Positions 6,901-13,782 of a stretch of 13,782 bases of DNA are shown piece by piece. Below the pieces are notes generated by a model. It ran no database searches and was not told the DNA's origin. It worked only from the letters and a program-made list of their open reading frames with translations. Origin of the DNA: Cyanobacteria bacterium OH_CDB_20 (GTDB lineage Bacteria > Cyanobacteriota > Vampirovibrionia > Gastranaerophilales > Gastranaerophilaceae). The position numbers and the translations under genes were made by a program. The stretch's first letter is position 1. Each line of letters begins with the position of its first letter. The stretch is from positions 1 to 13,782 of the forward strand of contig JAEZIX010000053.1 of assembly GCA_023415935.1 (NCBI GenBank), written 5' to 3'.

Positions 6901-9303
6901 ATGGAAAAAACACAAAAGACAATACTAATATCTATATACTATGTACTGGGGCTTGCGGCATTTTTTAGCAATCAATTAACAATATTTGCAGTGATTTTGC
7001 TCCTAATTACAGTTTTAATTACAGAGAAAAAATACATATCAAAAGTGTTTTCTATAGTACTTTATATTGTATTTACAATTGCAATAATAAATGCAAACCT
7101 GCAGGTAAAAGATACAGATGCGCTTGAGACTCTAGCTCCACAGAACATGACCTTGTCAGGCAGAATAATAACTATCCCGACAACTAATAATCCTGACAAA
7201 ACCAAGTTTCAAATGGAAATAAACAGCATAAAAGAAGAATTTGAGACGCAAACAAAACCAATAAAAGCAAAAACTCTTGTTACAATTGAAGATTCAAAAG
7301 AAAATCTCTCAAAACTAGAAATAGGAAACACCATAACATGCGAAGGAAAATTAGCCTTACCGAAAAAGGCTTCAAACCCTTACCAGTTTGACTATAGAAA
7401 GTATTTAAAATATTCGGATATTTATACAAATTTTTATGTAAAAAATGGAAATTGGAAAATTGAAAATATAAAACCAAATTTGTACTGGCGCATGCTCCAA
7501 AAAATCAACCAAACAAGGTCTCAGATTGTTTCAAAGCATGCCCAAAATCTAAAAAGCCCCAACATAGAGCTACTTGGAGGAATTGTTTTTGGAGATGACG
7601 CCGTAAATCCTCCTGATAATATAAAAACCTCTTTTATAAATTCAGGGCTCCTTCATATCCTTGCAGCGTCGGGAATGAACGTAACTCTAATATTCGGTAT
7701 CTGGCTTTTTATAACAAGAAGAGTTAAGTTGCATTATAAATTATCAATAATAACAGGGATGTTACTTATATTATTCTATACTTGTATGACAGGTTTTGGA
7801 CCTTCAATTTTAAGAGCAACGCTCATGCTTATATTTATTCTGCTTGGAAAACTCATCGATAGGGATGCTGATTCCATTGCACTTTTATTTTTTGTGGGGC
7901 TGATTCTCCTTTTATATGACCCTGCAATGATAAATTCTGTGGGTTTCCAATTATCATTTCTGGTGACATTCGGGATATTGTACTCTTGCGGACTTATGTC
8001 TGAGAAACTTAATTTTATAAAAAATAATTTCGTAAATTCTGCCGTTTCTTGCTGTATTGTGCCAATAATAGCCCAAATATATGCAGCTCCAATCCAGATG
8101 TTTTATTTTAATACATTTGCAACATATTCTGTTTTCGCAAATATATTAACAATTCCTCTTTTAAGCATTGTAAGTTTCTTAGGCTTCATTAGTTCGATCC
8201 TGGCGCTTTTACCTAAAATATCAGGCATAATTTGCCATTTTGCAGATTATATTTTAAATCCATTTTTAACAATGATTATTTCAATATCAGACTTCTTTGC
8301 AAAAGCCCCTGCTTCGCTTTTAACTGTAAAACATCCTGAAATAGTCCAGTTGATATTGTTTTATGGCATTATCATACTATTTACAAAACAGCTTAAAACG
8401 AACTTTGAAAGTAAAAAATTAACTATATTGCTTTCAACAGCAACACTGCTGTTTGCTTTAACTTTTATCCCCTTGCCAAATAAAAATCTGGAAATAACGG
8501 TATTTGATATGGGGAATGCTGATTCAGCGCTAATAAGGACACCTGATAATCATTATATTTTAATCGACTCAGGAAAACTTCCATACAATAAGACTTCATC
8601 ACCAGCTGAACAAATTATTTTAAGATACTTAAAAAATAAAGGAATAAAAAACCTTGATGTATATGTGATTACACACTTTGATACAGACCATGCCGGAGGC
8701 ACGATAAAACTTTTAAACGGCATAAAAGCTAAAGAAGTTTATATAACAGATCATTATGAACCCACAAAATCAGCAAAGATGATAATAAGATATCTTAAAG
8801 ATAAAAAGCTCAATGTGAAAACCGCAAAAAATGGCGAGATTATTCTAAAAGAAGATGGATTAAAGGTTAAAAATCTTGTTACAACAAGAAAAATACAAGA
8901 AGAAAATGCTAATTCTATAGTTAATTTGTTAGAATATAAAAATTTCAAAATGTTATTTGCAGCAGATGCTTGCGCTGATACTGTTGATGATTTTTCGCAA
9001 GATGAAATTAAGAATCTTACAATAATAAAAGTCGGGCACCACGGTGGAAAAGGGAGTATCAATAAAAAACTTTTAAAAACAACGACTCCAAAAGCAGCGA
9101 TAATTTCAACAGGCATAAATCCTTACGGTCACCCTGATGAAACAACAACAGATATCTTAAAAAACAACAACATAAAGACATACAGAACTGACTACAATAA
9201 TGCAATAAAAATAATGGTAGATGACAAACAAGCAAAAGTTGAAACCTTTGTAACAGACAAGAAATCATTTATGCAGGATGGGGAAATTATTGAGCTAAAG
9301 TAG
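6901..9303 (+). CDS. comEC: ComEC/Rec2-type DNA internalisation channel
   Basis: Inner-membrane channel thought to carry single-stranded DNA into the cell during natural transformation, 800 residues, full family length. Domains in order: two membrane helices (about 7-60); an N-terminal DUF4131 region with an OB-like soluble part (about 85-195); a polytopic competence domain (about 225-495) with the signature HILAASGMNV (252-261); and a C-terminal metallo-beta-lactamase domain (about 525-790). The last has VFDMGNAD (534-541), the metal-binding motif HFDTDH (592-597), GHHGG (712-716) and YGHPDE (742-747), all in the expected order, so the presumed nuclease-like domain looks intact. No clear ribosome-binding site precedes the ATG. 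Its stop overlaps the end of coaX on the other strand by 17 bases. Other competence genes are not in the window. Confidence 0.95.
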   Translation: MEKTQKTILISIYYVLGLAAFFSNQLTIFAVILLLITVLITEKKYISKVFSIVLYIVFTIAIINANLQVKDTDALETLAPQNMTLSGRIITIPTTNNPDKTKFQMEINSIKEEFETQTKPIKAKTLVTIEDSKENLSKLEIGNTITCEGKLALPKKASNPYQFDYRKYLKYSDIYTNFYVKNGNWKIENIKPNLYWRMLQKINQTRSQIVSKHAQNLKSPNIELLGGIVFGDDAVNPPDNIKTSFINSGLLHILAASGMNVTLIFGIWLFITRRVKLHYKLSIITGMLLILFYTCMTGFGPSILRATLMLIFILLGKLIDRDADSIALLFFVGLILLLYDPAMINSVGFQLSFLVTFGILYSCGLMSEKLNFIKNNFVNSAVSCCIVPIIAQIYAAPIQMFYFNTFATYSVFANILTIPLLSIVSFLGFISSILALLPKISGIICHFADYILNPFLTMIISISDFFAKAPASLLTVKHPEIVQLILFYGIIILFTKQLKTNFESKKLTILLSTATLLFALTFIPLPNKNLEITVFDMGNADSALIRTPDNHYILIDSGKLPYNKTSSPAEQIILRYLKNKGIKNLDVYVITHFDTDHAGGTIKLLNGIKAKEVYITDHYEPTKSAKMIIRYLKDKKLNVKTAKNGEIILKEDGLKVKNLVTTRKIQEENANSIVNLLEYKNFKMLFAADACADTVDDFSQDEIKNLTIIKVGHHGGKGSINKKLLKTTTPKAAIISTGINPYGHPDETTTDILKNNNIKTYRTDYNNAIKIMVDDKQAKVETFVTDKKSFMQDGEIIELK

Positions 9304-10096
9304 AACAATCATGCTTAAGCGCTTCAGAAGAATTTGAATTAAGGTCATAAATCATCTTAAGCCCTAGAAGAGTCAAATCTTGATTAACATAATCAAATTG
9401 TCTGTGGAGGTATTTGCTTATTATAGAAGAATATCCTCCTGTTGCAACAACAATTGCTCTTTGACCCAGCTCTTTTTCGCAATCTGCAATAAGACCATCA
9501 ATCATGGCAGCATGACCTCTTACAATCCCAGAAAGCATTGCATCAATAGTATTAGAACCTATGGTTTTTTCGGGAGCTTCAATTTTAACTTTAGGAAGTT
9601 TTGAAGTAAAAGAAGCAAGTGCATTTGCCTGAATCATCATGCCGGCTGCTATTATGCCTCCGATAAACTCATATTTTTCATTAACAATATCAAAAGAAGT
9701 AGCTGTGCCAAAGTCAACAACAATAACAGGCGCTCCGTATAGTCTTGAAGCAGCAAGCCCGTTAACAATTCTATCAGGACCAAGTTCTTTAGGATTATCA
9801 AGAGTAATTTTTAAACCTGTATTAATTTTGTGACTAACCACAAGTGAATCAATATTTAAATATTTTTTAATTGAAAGTTGGATTTTTTCCGTAAGAGGCA
9901 TAACAACACTTGAAATAACCGCATAATTAAGCTTTCCAAGTAAATCTGAGTCCTTAACAAGATTTTTTATAACAATACCATATTCGTCTTCAGATTTTTT
10001 AACATCTGACGCTATACGCCAAGACTGAATAAGAGCCTCTCCATCAAAGACTCCTGCGGTTATATTTGTATTTCCGATATCAAGAACAAATAACAT
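9287..10096 (-). CDS. coaX: Type III pantothenate kinase
   Basis: Catalyses ATP-dependent phosphorylation of pantothenate, the first step of coenzyme A synthesis, in the cytoplasm. From the chosen ATG at 10096 it is 269 residues, typical for CoaX. Motifs: the phosphate-binding DIGNTN (6-11), the pantothenate-site GPDR (106-109, with D108 the likely catalytic base), the second phosphate loop DFGTAT (128-133), GGIIAAGM (146-153) and a C-terminal VATGGY nucleotide motif. An in-frame start 7 codons further upstream is rejected because AGAGG lies 7 bases before the chosen ATG and because family members open with the DIGNTN strand. It is transcribed away from the 10190 operon and ends inside the last codons of comEC. 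Confidence 0.96.
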   Translation of the reverse strand: MLFVLDIGNTNITAGVFDGEALIQSWRIASDVKKSEDEYGIVIKNLVKDSDLLGKLNYAVISSVVMPLTEKIQLSIKKYLNIDSLVVSHKINTGLKITLDNPKELGPDRIVNGLAASRLYGAPVIVVDFGTATSFDIVNEKYEFIGGIIAAGMMIQANALASFTSKLPKVKIEAPEKTIGSNTIDAMLSGIVRGHAAMIDGLIADCEKELGQRAIVVATGGYSSIISKYLHRQFDYVNQDLTLLGLKMIYDLNSNSSEALKHDCSTLAQ

Positions 10097-10118
10097 TTTT
10101 TGACCTCTTGTATACATT

Positions 10119-10147
10119 TTATCAAAAAAAAAGTTTTATGCTACAAT
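10119..10147 (+). promoter_or_regulatory. Predicted promoter of the 10190-13175 operon
   Basis: A TACAAT -10 (10142-10147) preceded by TGC, the extended -10 form, lies 17 bases after TTATCA (10119-10124), a four-of-six match to the -35 consensus. Transcription would start near 10154 and give a purine-rich leader of about 36 bases before the TTG start at 10190. The opposite strand of the same gap holds a possible coaX promoter (TTGTAG, 17 bases, GATAAA) ending about 24 bases from the coaX start. Both are read by eye. Confidence 0.5.
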
Positions 10148-10189
10148 GTTTGAGGAGAAGAGAAACAACACGAAAACACGAGGCAAAAA

Positions 10190-10495
10190 TTGGATATTTT
10201 AAATTTATTACATCAATCATTTCAAATGCGTAGTATGAGCTTTTTTGAAGCTGGTATGCTTATATGTTTCGGCGCAAGCTGGCCTTTTGCAGTAGCAAAA
10301 ACATACACTACAAAAAACGTTCAGAGCAAAAGCAGACTCTTTTTATCGTTAATTATAATCGGATATCTCTGCGGAATAGTACACAAACTGCTTCACTCTG
10401 TAGATATTGTGATTTGGTTATACATTATTAATCTTCTGCTTGTAGGCGCAGACTTTTTCTTGGTACTTTTATACAAAAATAGAAATCAGGGTTAG
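10190..10495 (+). CDS. Small three-helix membrane protein, possibly SemiSWEET/PQ-loop-like
   Basis: Protein of 101 residues with no certain function. Three hydrophobic segments lie at about 17-36, 50-66 and 73-95, with a short basic tail (YKNRNQG). Between segments 1 and 2 is a polar loop, and the motif SWPF (30-33) followed by KSRLF (47-51) and GY (58-59) resembles a group of about 90-residue bacterial membrane proteins with a three-helix PQ-loop/SemiSWEET plan, which form small-solute transporters as dimers. That likeness is from memory of pattern, and no substrate can be named. The start is a TTG with GAGG 6 bases upstream; the next in-frame ATG (residue 13) has no good ribosome-binding site and would trim only residues ahead of the first helix. 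It is the first gene of the operon and ends 3 bases before the next. Confidence 0.7.
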   Translation: MDILNLLHQSFQMRSMSFFEAGMLICFGASWPFAVAKTYTTKNVQSKSRLFLSLIIIGYLCGIVHKLLHSVDIVIWLYIINLLLVGADFFLVLLYKNRNQG

Positions 10496-10498
10496 AAT

Positions 10499-11455
10499 AT
10501 GAAAAAACATTTATTAACAGGTATTTTGCTACTTGCAATAACAGGCATGAATATAGCTCCTGTAATCGCAGATGAAGCGGCAGACGCTTTGATACAAGAC
10601 AAAATATGCAAAATCGGTTTTAATAAAATGTTTGCCCAAGATCCTAAAAAGGATATAACAGAGCTTTTTGAAAAACATACAAAATATGCAAATAAACATG
10701 ATTATGAAAAAATGGAAAATCTATACTCTGATGGATATATAAATTCTGACGGTTTTGATAGAAGTACATATTTCAGCATGATTAGGCGCACTTGGGACAT
10801 ATACCCTAAAATATCTTACACAACTGAAATCAGAGATATCACCATAAGTGGAAATTATGCAGTAGTAAAAATGTGTGAAAAAGCAATTGGTGAAGCAAAA
10901 GATTCTGTTGCTAATATGAAAGAAACAGGCATTTTAACTTCTGACTCATTTTCATATTACTACTTACAAAAGTTCGGAAATGACTGGAAAATAACATCCC
11001 AAAACACGCTAGAGGAATTAACAACATTAAAATATGGCGACACCAAAAGTACAAATATTGTTTTAACTGCGCCAAATCAAGTTCCAGCAGGTGAAGAATA
11101 CACGGTTTCTTTAACAACTGATGTACCTTCTCAGTCATTCATACTTGCATCAATTACAAATGAACCTATCATATACCCTCAAAAATCACCTCAAGATATT
11201 TTTAGAAATATAAAAAAAGACGGTGTTTTGGAGAGAGTTTTCAAAGCAAATAAAGAGAATCACAACGAATTTGCAACAGCATCAATAGGAATAACAAAAG
11301 CTGCAATATTAGACCCTAAAAACATAAATATTCAAATAACAGGTATGGCATTTGTTATGTCAAGAGTAAATGTAGTGGACAAGAAAAACGCAGTAATTGC
11401 AGATTCAAAACAACCTGAAAATACAAATAAAGACGATGAAAAAACTATTAAATAA
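10499..11455 (+). CDS. Secreted NTF2/SnoaL-like protein of unknown function
   Basis: Protein of 318 residues with a standard Sec signal peptide: basic MKKH, a hydrophobic core (5-20) and probable cleavage after VIA (residue 24), giving a mature start DEA. There is no lipobox cysteine, so it should be released to the periplasm rather than lipidated. Residues about 50-175 look like a cone-shaped NTF2/SnoaL domain: an opening helix with YANKHDYEKMENLYSDGYI, a beta hairpin and a closing strand GNDWKITSQ. Residues about 185-300 are beta-rich and may form a sandwich domain; the tail is charged and looks disordered. No catalytic residues are recognised, so function is unknown. An AGGG lies 7 bases before the ATG. 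It overlaps the start of lspA by 20 bases. Confidence 0.8.
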   Translation: MKKHLLTGILLLAITGMNIAPVIADEAADALIQDKICKIGFNKMFAQDPKKDITELFEKHTKYANKHDYEKMENLYSDGYINSDGFDRSTYFSMIRRTWDIYPKISYTTEIRDITISGNYAVVKMCEKAIGEAKDSVANMKETGILTSDSFSYYYLQKFGNDWKITSQNTLEELTTLKYGDTKSTNIVLTAPNQVPAGEEYTVSLTTDVPSQSFILASITNEPIIYPQKSPQDIFRNIKKDGVLERVFKANKENHNEFATASIGITKAAILDPKNINIQITGMAFVMSRVNVVDKKNAVIADSKQPENTNKDDEKTIK

Positions 11456-11897
11456 CAAAGTATTTAAATATTTTGCTTTAGCAATAACATGTATTATTGC
11501 GGCATTTTGTGTTAGATACGCAGCAATGTATACGATAGAAAATAATCTGTCTGTTTCAAATCAGGTATTTAATCTTATCTATGTCAAAAACACAGGTGCT
11601 GCATTCAGCCTCTTTGACGGGCATACTGATATGCTGATAGTGCTTTCTTGCCTTGTATTGGGTGCTGTTTTATCGTATATATTCACAAACGCAAAAAGGA
11701 TTTCAAATCTTAAAAGAAACGCTCTTGCCATTTTAACAGCAGGTATCATCGGAAACCTCTACGAAAGAATTTATGACGGTTTTGTCACTGACTATATAAA
11801 CTTGAGCTTCATAAACTTTCCTGTCTTTAATGCATTTGACATGCTTATTTCAATAGGAGCTTTGCTTCTTATTATTGCTCTTTACAATAATAAATAA
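11436..11897 (+). CDS. lspA: Lipoprotein signal peptidase (signal peptidase II)
   Basis: Inner-membrane aspartyl protease that removes the signal peptide from diacylated prolipoproteins, 153 residues with four membrane helices. Motifs: NTGAAFS (52-58), the GNLYER loop (106-111), and the catalytic dyad D119 (in FVTDYI) and D135 (in FNAFDM). Two residues differ from the common form: GNLxDR has Glu in place of Asp at 110, and the residue just before the second catalytic Asp is Phe134 where Ala is usual. The ATG at 11436 is preferred over an upstream TTG at 11397, because the latter would add a non-hydrophobic leader inside the previous gene. The ribosome-binding site is weak and translation is probably coupled to the upstream gene. 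The stop lies 10 bases before rluD. Confidence 0.94.
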   Translation: MKKLLNNKVFKYFALAITCIIAAFCVRYAAMYTIENNLSVSNQVFNLIYVKNTGAAFSLFDGHTDMLIVLSCLVLGAVLSYIFTNAKRISNLKRNALAILTAGIIGNLYERIYDGFVTDYINLSFINFPVFNAFDMLISIGALLLIIALYNNK

Positions 11898-11907
11898 GGA
11901 AGGCCTT

Positions 11908-12831
11908 ATGGAAAATGAGTTCAGTTTTTATATCGAAGAAGATGAAGAAGGAAAAAGACTCGATAGCTATTTATCAGAAGTCTTATCCGATTTTTCGAGG
12001 ACAAAATTACAAGGCATCATTAAAAACGGGCAAGTTCTTGTAAATGAAAAGACTGAAAAACCTTCTTATCTGGTAAAGACAGATGACTTTATCAAGATTA
12101 AAATAGAAGAAGCTAGCGCTCTAATAATACAGGCAGAAGATATTCCACTTGATATAAAATATGAAGACGAGACTATGCTTGTTGTGAATAAACCAAAAGA
12201 CATGCTAACGCACCCGACAAGCAAAGAGCAGAGGGGTACTTTGGTTAATGCACTTCTAAATAAATATGGATATGAAGGGCTTTCAAATTTAAACGGGATA
12301 ATGCGCCCTGGCATCATTCATCGCTTGGATAGAAACACCTCAGGGCTTTTGATGATAGCAAAAACAAATGAAGCACACGAATTTTTAACATCCCAAATAA
12401 AAGCAAAAACTGCAAAAAGAAAGTATTTAGCAGTCGTGCAAGGAAATTTCACCGAAAAAACTGGAACAATTAATAAACCAATCGACAGAAGCAAATCCAA
12501 ACCTGAAAAAATGGATATAGTAGAAGACGGAAAAACCTCTGTAACTCATTATAAGGTATTAGAAGAATTTAAACACTTTTCATATATCGAGCTTGAACTT
12601 GAAACAGGAAGAACTCATCAGATAAGAGTGCATTTGGCTTCAATAGGACATCCTATTGCAAACGATAGCCTATACAACGGTCCTAAACTTAAAGTAAAAA
12701 CTCAAGAACAGATATTACAAGCATATGATTTGACCTTCAAAACATTAAAAGATTCAAGTATAATAAACGTAAAAATTGAAGAAGACGAAGACATACAAAA
12801 AACATTAAAATACTTAAGGAGCCAAAAATGA
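11908..12831 (+). CDS. rluD: RluD/RluA-family ribosomal RNA pseudouridine synthase
   Basis: Converts uridines of large-subunit rRNA to pseudouridine; 308 residues from the ATG at 11908, a normal length. An S4 RNA-binding domain occupies about 15-70 (KRLDSYLSEV, then KNGQVLVNE), followed by the catalytic domain with the signature HRLDRNTSG (138-146) whose D141 is the catalytic nucleophile, and the later family block GRTHQIRVHL. The ATG is chosen over an upstream in-frame TTG at 11875 because AAGGAAGG lies 4 bases before it. Which uridines are modified (RluD-type or RluC-type) cannot be told from this sequence. The gene follows lspA, a pairing seen in many bacteria, and its TGA overlaps the next ATG by 4 bases. 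Confidence 0.93.
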   Translation: MENEFSFYIEEDEEGKRLDSYLSEVLSDFSRTKLQGIIKNGQVLVNEKTEKPSYLVKTDDFIKIKIEEASALIIQAEDIPLDIKYEDETMLVVNKPKDMLTHPTSKEQRGTLVNALLNKYGYEGLSNLNGIMRPGIIHRLDRNTSGLLMIAKTNEAHEFLTSQIKAKTAKRKYLAVVQGNFTEKTGTINKPIDRSKSKPEKMDIVEDGKTSVTHYKVLEEFKHFSYIELELETGRTHQIRVHLASIGHPIANDSLYNGPKLKVKTQEQILQAYDLTFKTLKDSSIINVKIEEDEDIQKTLKYLRSQK

Positions 12832-13175
12832 AAAAAATATTACCTTTAATATTATCAGCGCTAATTTTAGCTGGAACAGTATATTTCATAAGCAAAAACA
12901 CAAGTCTTGATATGACTCTATATTGTCCGTTCATGCGTAAAGAATTCTCTGCAAATTTTGTTATGATGGCAGCACAATTTTTATTTACCGGTATAATCGT
13001 TGGAACACTTATGTCAATATACTTTATGTCTCCGAAAGCCGAGGACTTGTCAGCTTACAAAAGAAGATGCGAAAAATTATCAGTTGAAACAGACAGCTCT
13101 GACACAAGAATACAAGCACTAGAAGCTAAAATTCAAACTCTTGAAATTGCTCTAAAAAATGCACTTGAAAAATAG
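12828..13175 (+). CDS. LapA-like (DUF1049-type) small membrane protein
   Basis: Protein of 115 residues with two membrane helices (about 4-21 and 43-67) and a C-terminal cytoplasmic coiled coil (about 78-115: RIQALEAKIQTLEIALKNAL). The plan, a first helix, a short loop with a NTSLDMTLYCPF beta-like stretch, a second helix rich in small residues (FTGIIVGTLMS), then a charged coil, is that of the LapA/DUF1049 family, whose E. coli member acts in lipopolysaccharide assembly control. The family is assigned by layout and wording; an exact role here is not known. AAGGAG lies 6 bases before the ATG, which overlaps the rluD stop as ATGA, so it is translationally coupled and probably the last gene of the operon. 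Confidence 0.65.
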   Translation: MKKILPLILSALILAGTVYFISKNTSLDMTLYCPFMRKEFSANFVMMAAQFLFTGIIVGTLMSIYFMSPKAEDLSAYKRRCEKLSVETDSSDTRIQALEAKIQTLEIALKNALEK

Positions 13176-13224
13176 AGCTCCCAAAATAAGTTTTTAAGAT
13201 GTAAAGACGATTGTATAGCAAGTG

Positions 13225-13274
13225 TTGACAATGAGTTATGCTTGTTGTTAGATAACTATAATGGAAAGTATAAT
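13225..13274 (+). promoter_or_regulatory. Predicted promoter region of the rpsL-rpsG (str) operon
   Basis: The 165-base gap between the LapA-like gene and rpsL contains a perfect -35, TTGACA (13225-13230), and two perfect TATAAT elements (13257-13262 and 13269-13274). The first TATAAT is 26 bases from TTGACA, too far to pair with it; the second pairs with TTGTTA (13245-13250) at 18-base spacing. The most likely arrangement is the second pair, with start near 13281 and a leader of about 60 bases. A 6-base inverted repeat AGTTAT/ATAACT (13234-13239, 13252-13257) lies inside the region. No hairpin with a T-run is seen that would end the upstream operon. Confidence 0.5.
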
Positions 13275-13340
13275 TAGATTGTGCTGTAATTTGATTGTAC
13301 TCGTTGCAAAAAATAATAAACAATTACATAAGGAGAAAAT

Positions 13341-13718
13341 ATGCCAACTATCGCACAGCTAGTTCGCAAAGAACGTACAAAGTTAATAGATAAAACTAAA
13401 TCACCTGCGTTAGTAAACTGCCCACAAAGACGTGGCGTTTGCACAAGGGTTTATACAACAACTCCGAAAAAACCTAATTCTGCACTTAGAAAAGTTGCCA
13501 GAGTTAGATTAACTAACGGATTTGAAGTAACATCATATATCCCTGGTATCGGTCACAACCTCCAAGAGCACAGTGTTGTTCTTATAAGAGGCGGAAGGGT
13601 AAAAGATTTACCTGGTGTTAGATACCACATTATCAGAGGCACATTGGATACTGCTGGCGTTGCTAACAGAGCACAAAGCAGATCTAAATACGGTGCTAAA
13701 AGAGCTAAGAAAAAATAA
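13341..13718 (+). CDS. rpsL: 30S ribosomal protein S12
   Basis: Decoding-centre protein of the small subunit, 125 residues, complete. The universal block VYTTTPKKPNSALRK (38-51) and LIRGGRVKDLPGVRYH are intact. K43 and K88, sites where changes cause streptomycin resistance, are wild type, and D89, the residue methylthiolated in E. coli, is present. The C-terminal region (IPGIGHNLQEHSVVLI, then HIIRGTLDTAG) is worded as in cyanobacteria and differs from the enterobacterial form, supporting the lineage call. AAGGAG stands 5 bases before the ATG. It is the first gene of the str operon, followed after 19 bases by rpsG. Confidence 0.98.
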   Translation: MPTIAQLVRKERTKLIDKTKSPALVNCPQRRGVCTRVYTTTPKKPNSALRKVARVRLTNGFEVTSYIPGIGHNLQEHSVVLIRGGRVKDLPGVRYHIIRGTLDTAGVANRAQSRSKYGAKRAKKK

Positions 13719-13737
13719 TTAAGAAGGGATAAAAAAG

Positions 13738-13782
13738 ATGTCAAGACGTAGTAAACCACCAAAAAGAATTCCTACACCTGAT
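13738..13782 (+). CDS. rpsG: 30S ribosomal protein S7, N-terminal 15 residues only
   Basis: The frame opens at an ATG with AAGGGA upstream and reads MSRRSKPPKRIPTPD to the right edge. Basic residues followed by a PD pair fit the N-terminus of S7, and S7 follows S12 in the str operon of most bacteria. Only 15 codons are visible, so the call leans on position. Confidence 0.88.
   Translation, partial: MSRRSKPPKRIPTPD

Noticed and set aside
10097..10117. Upstream coaX start adding seven residues
   Set aside because: The AGAGG site lies within those codons and correctly serves the ATG at 10096; CoaX proteins begin just before the DIGNTN motif.
11397..11435. Upstream TTG start for lspA
   Set aside because: It would add a polar leader encoded inside the previous gene; MKKLL at 11436 gives a normal inner-membrane N-terminus.
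13163..13195. Possible terminator after the LapA-like gene
   Set aside because: An imperfect A/T-only pairing of CTTGAAAAA with GTTTTTAAG has no GC stem and no following T-run, so it is not called.
1..13782. CRISPR arrays, insertion sequences, tRNA or rRNA genes, riboswitches
   Set aside because: No regularly spaced repeats, transposase motifs, cloverleaf-like segments or long structured leaders were seen; gaps between genes are all under 170 bases.

Overview
The window reads as a piece of an AT-rich chromosome from a non-photosynthetic relative of Cyanobacteria, most likely a gut-type Melainabacteria/Vampirovibrionia (Gastranaerophilales-like) organism. Three things support this. The ATP synthase genes are in the cyanobacterial order a, c, b', b, delta, alpha, gamma, with two separate b-type subunits and no beta or epsilon genes attached. 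The wording of subunit a, gamma and ribosomal protein S12 is cyanobacterial. The gamma subunit nevertheless lacks the regulatory insert of photosynthetic lineages, and no photosynthesis gene is present. The taxonomic call is inference from protein wording and gene order; no search was run.

Layout. Positions 1-6749 are one long minus-strand unit: atpB, atpE, atpF', atpF, atpH, atpA and atpG, then after 14 bases a large AsmA-like envelope protein that runs off the left edge. Positions 6750-6900 are a divergent promoter region with a palindromic -10, an inverted repeat and a tandem 9-base repeat. Positions 6901-9303 hold plus-strand comEC (DNA uptake channel), whose end overlaps the end of minus-strand coaX (type III pantothenate kinase, 9287-10096). 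From a second divergent promoter region a compact plus-strand operon runs 10190-13175: a small three-helix membrane protein, a secreted NTF2-like protein of unknown function, lspA (signal peptidase II), a RluD-type pseudouridine synthase and a LapA-like two-helix membrane protein. A promoter-bearing gap of 165 bases leads into the str operon (rpsL, then the first 15 codons of rpsG).

How the genes work together. The atp genes supply the membrane sector, stator and the alpha/gamma part of a proton-type F1Fo ATP synthase; beta and epsilon must be encoded elsewhere. The AsmA-like, LspA, LapA-like and secreted proteins are envelope functions and fit a two-membrane cell. CoaX starts coenzyme A synthesis; RluD, S12 and S7 belong to ribosome function. 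Most of the window is core housekeeping sequence, and I see no mobile element, CRISPR array, RNA gene or clearly new system. The points most worth a second look are the AsmA gene joined to the atp operon, the gamma subunit without its cyanobacterial insert, and the two uncharacterised genes in front of lspA.
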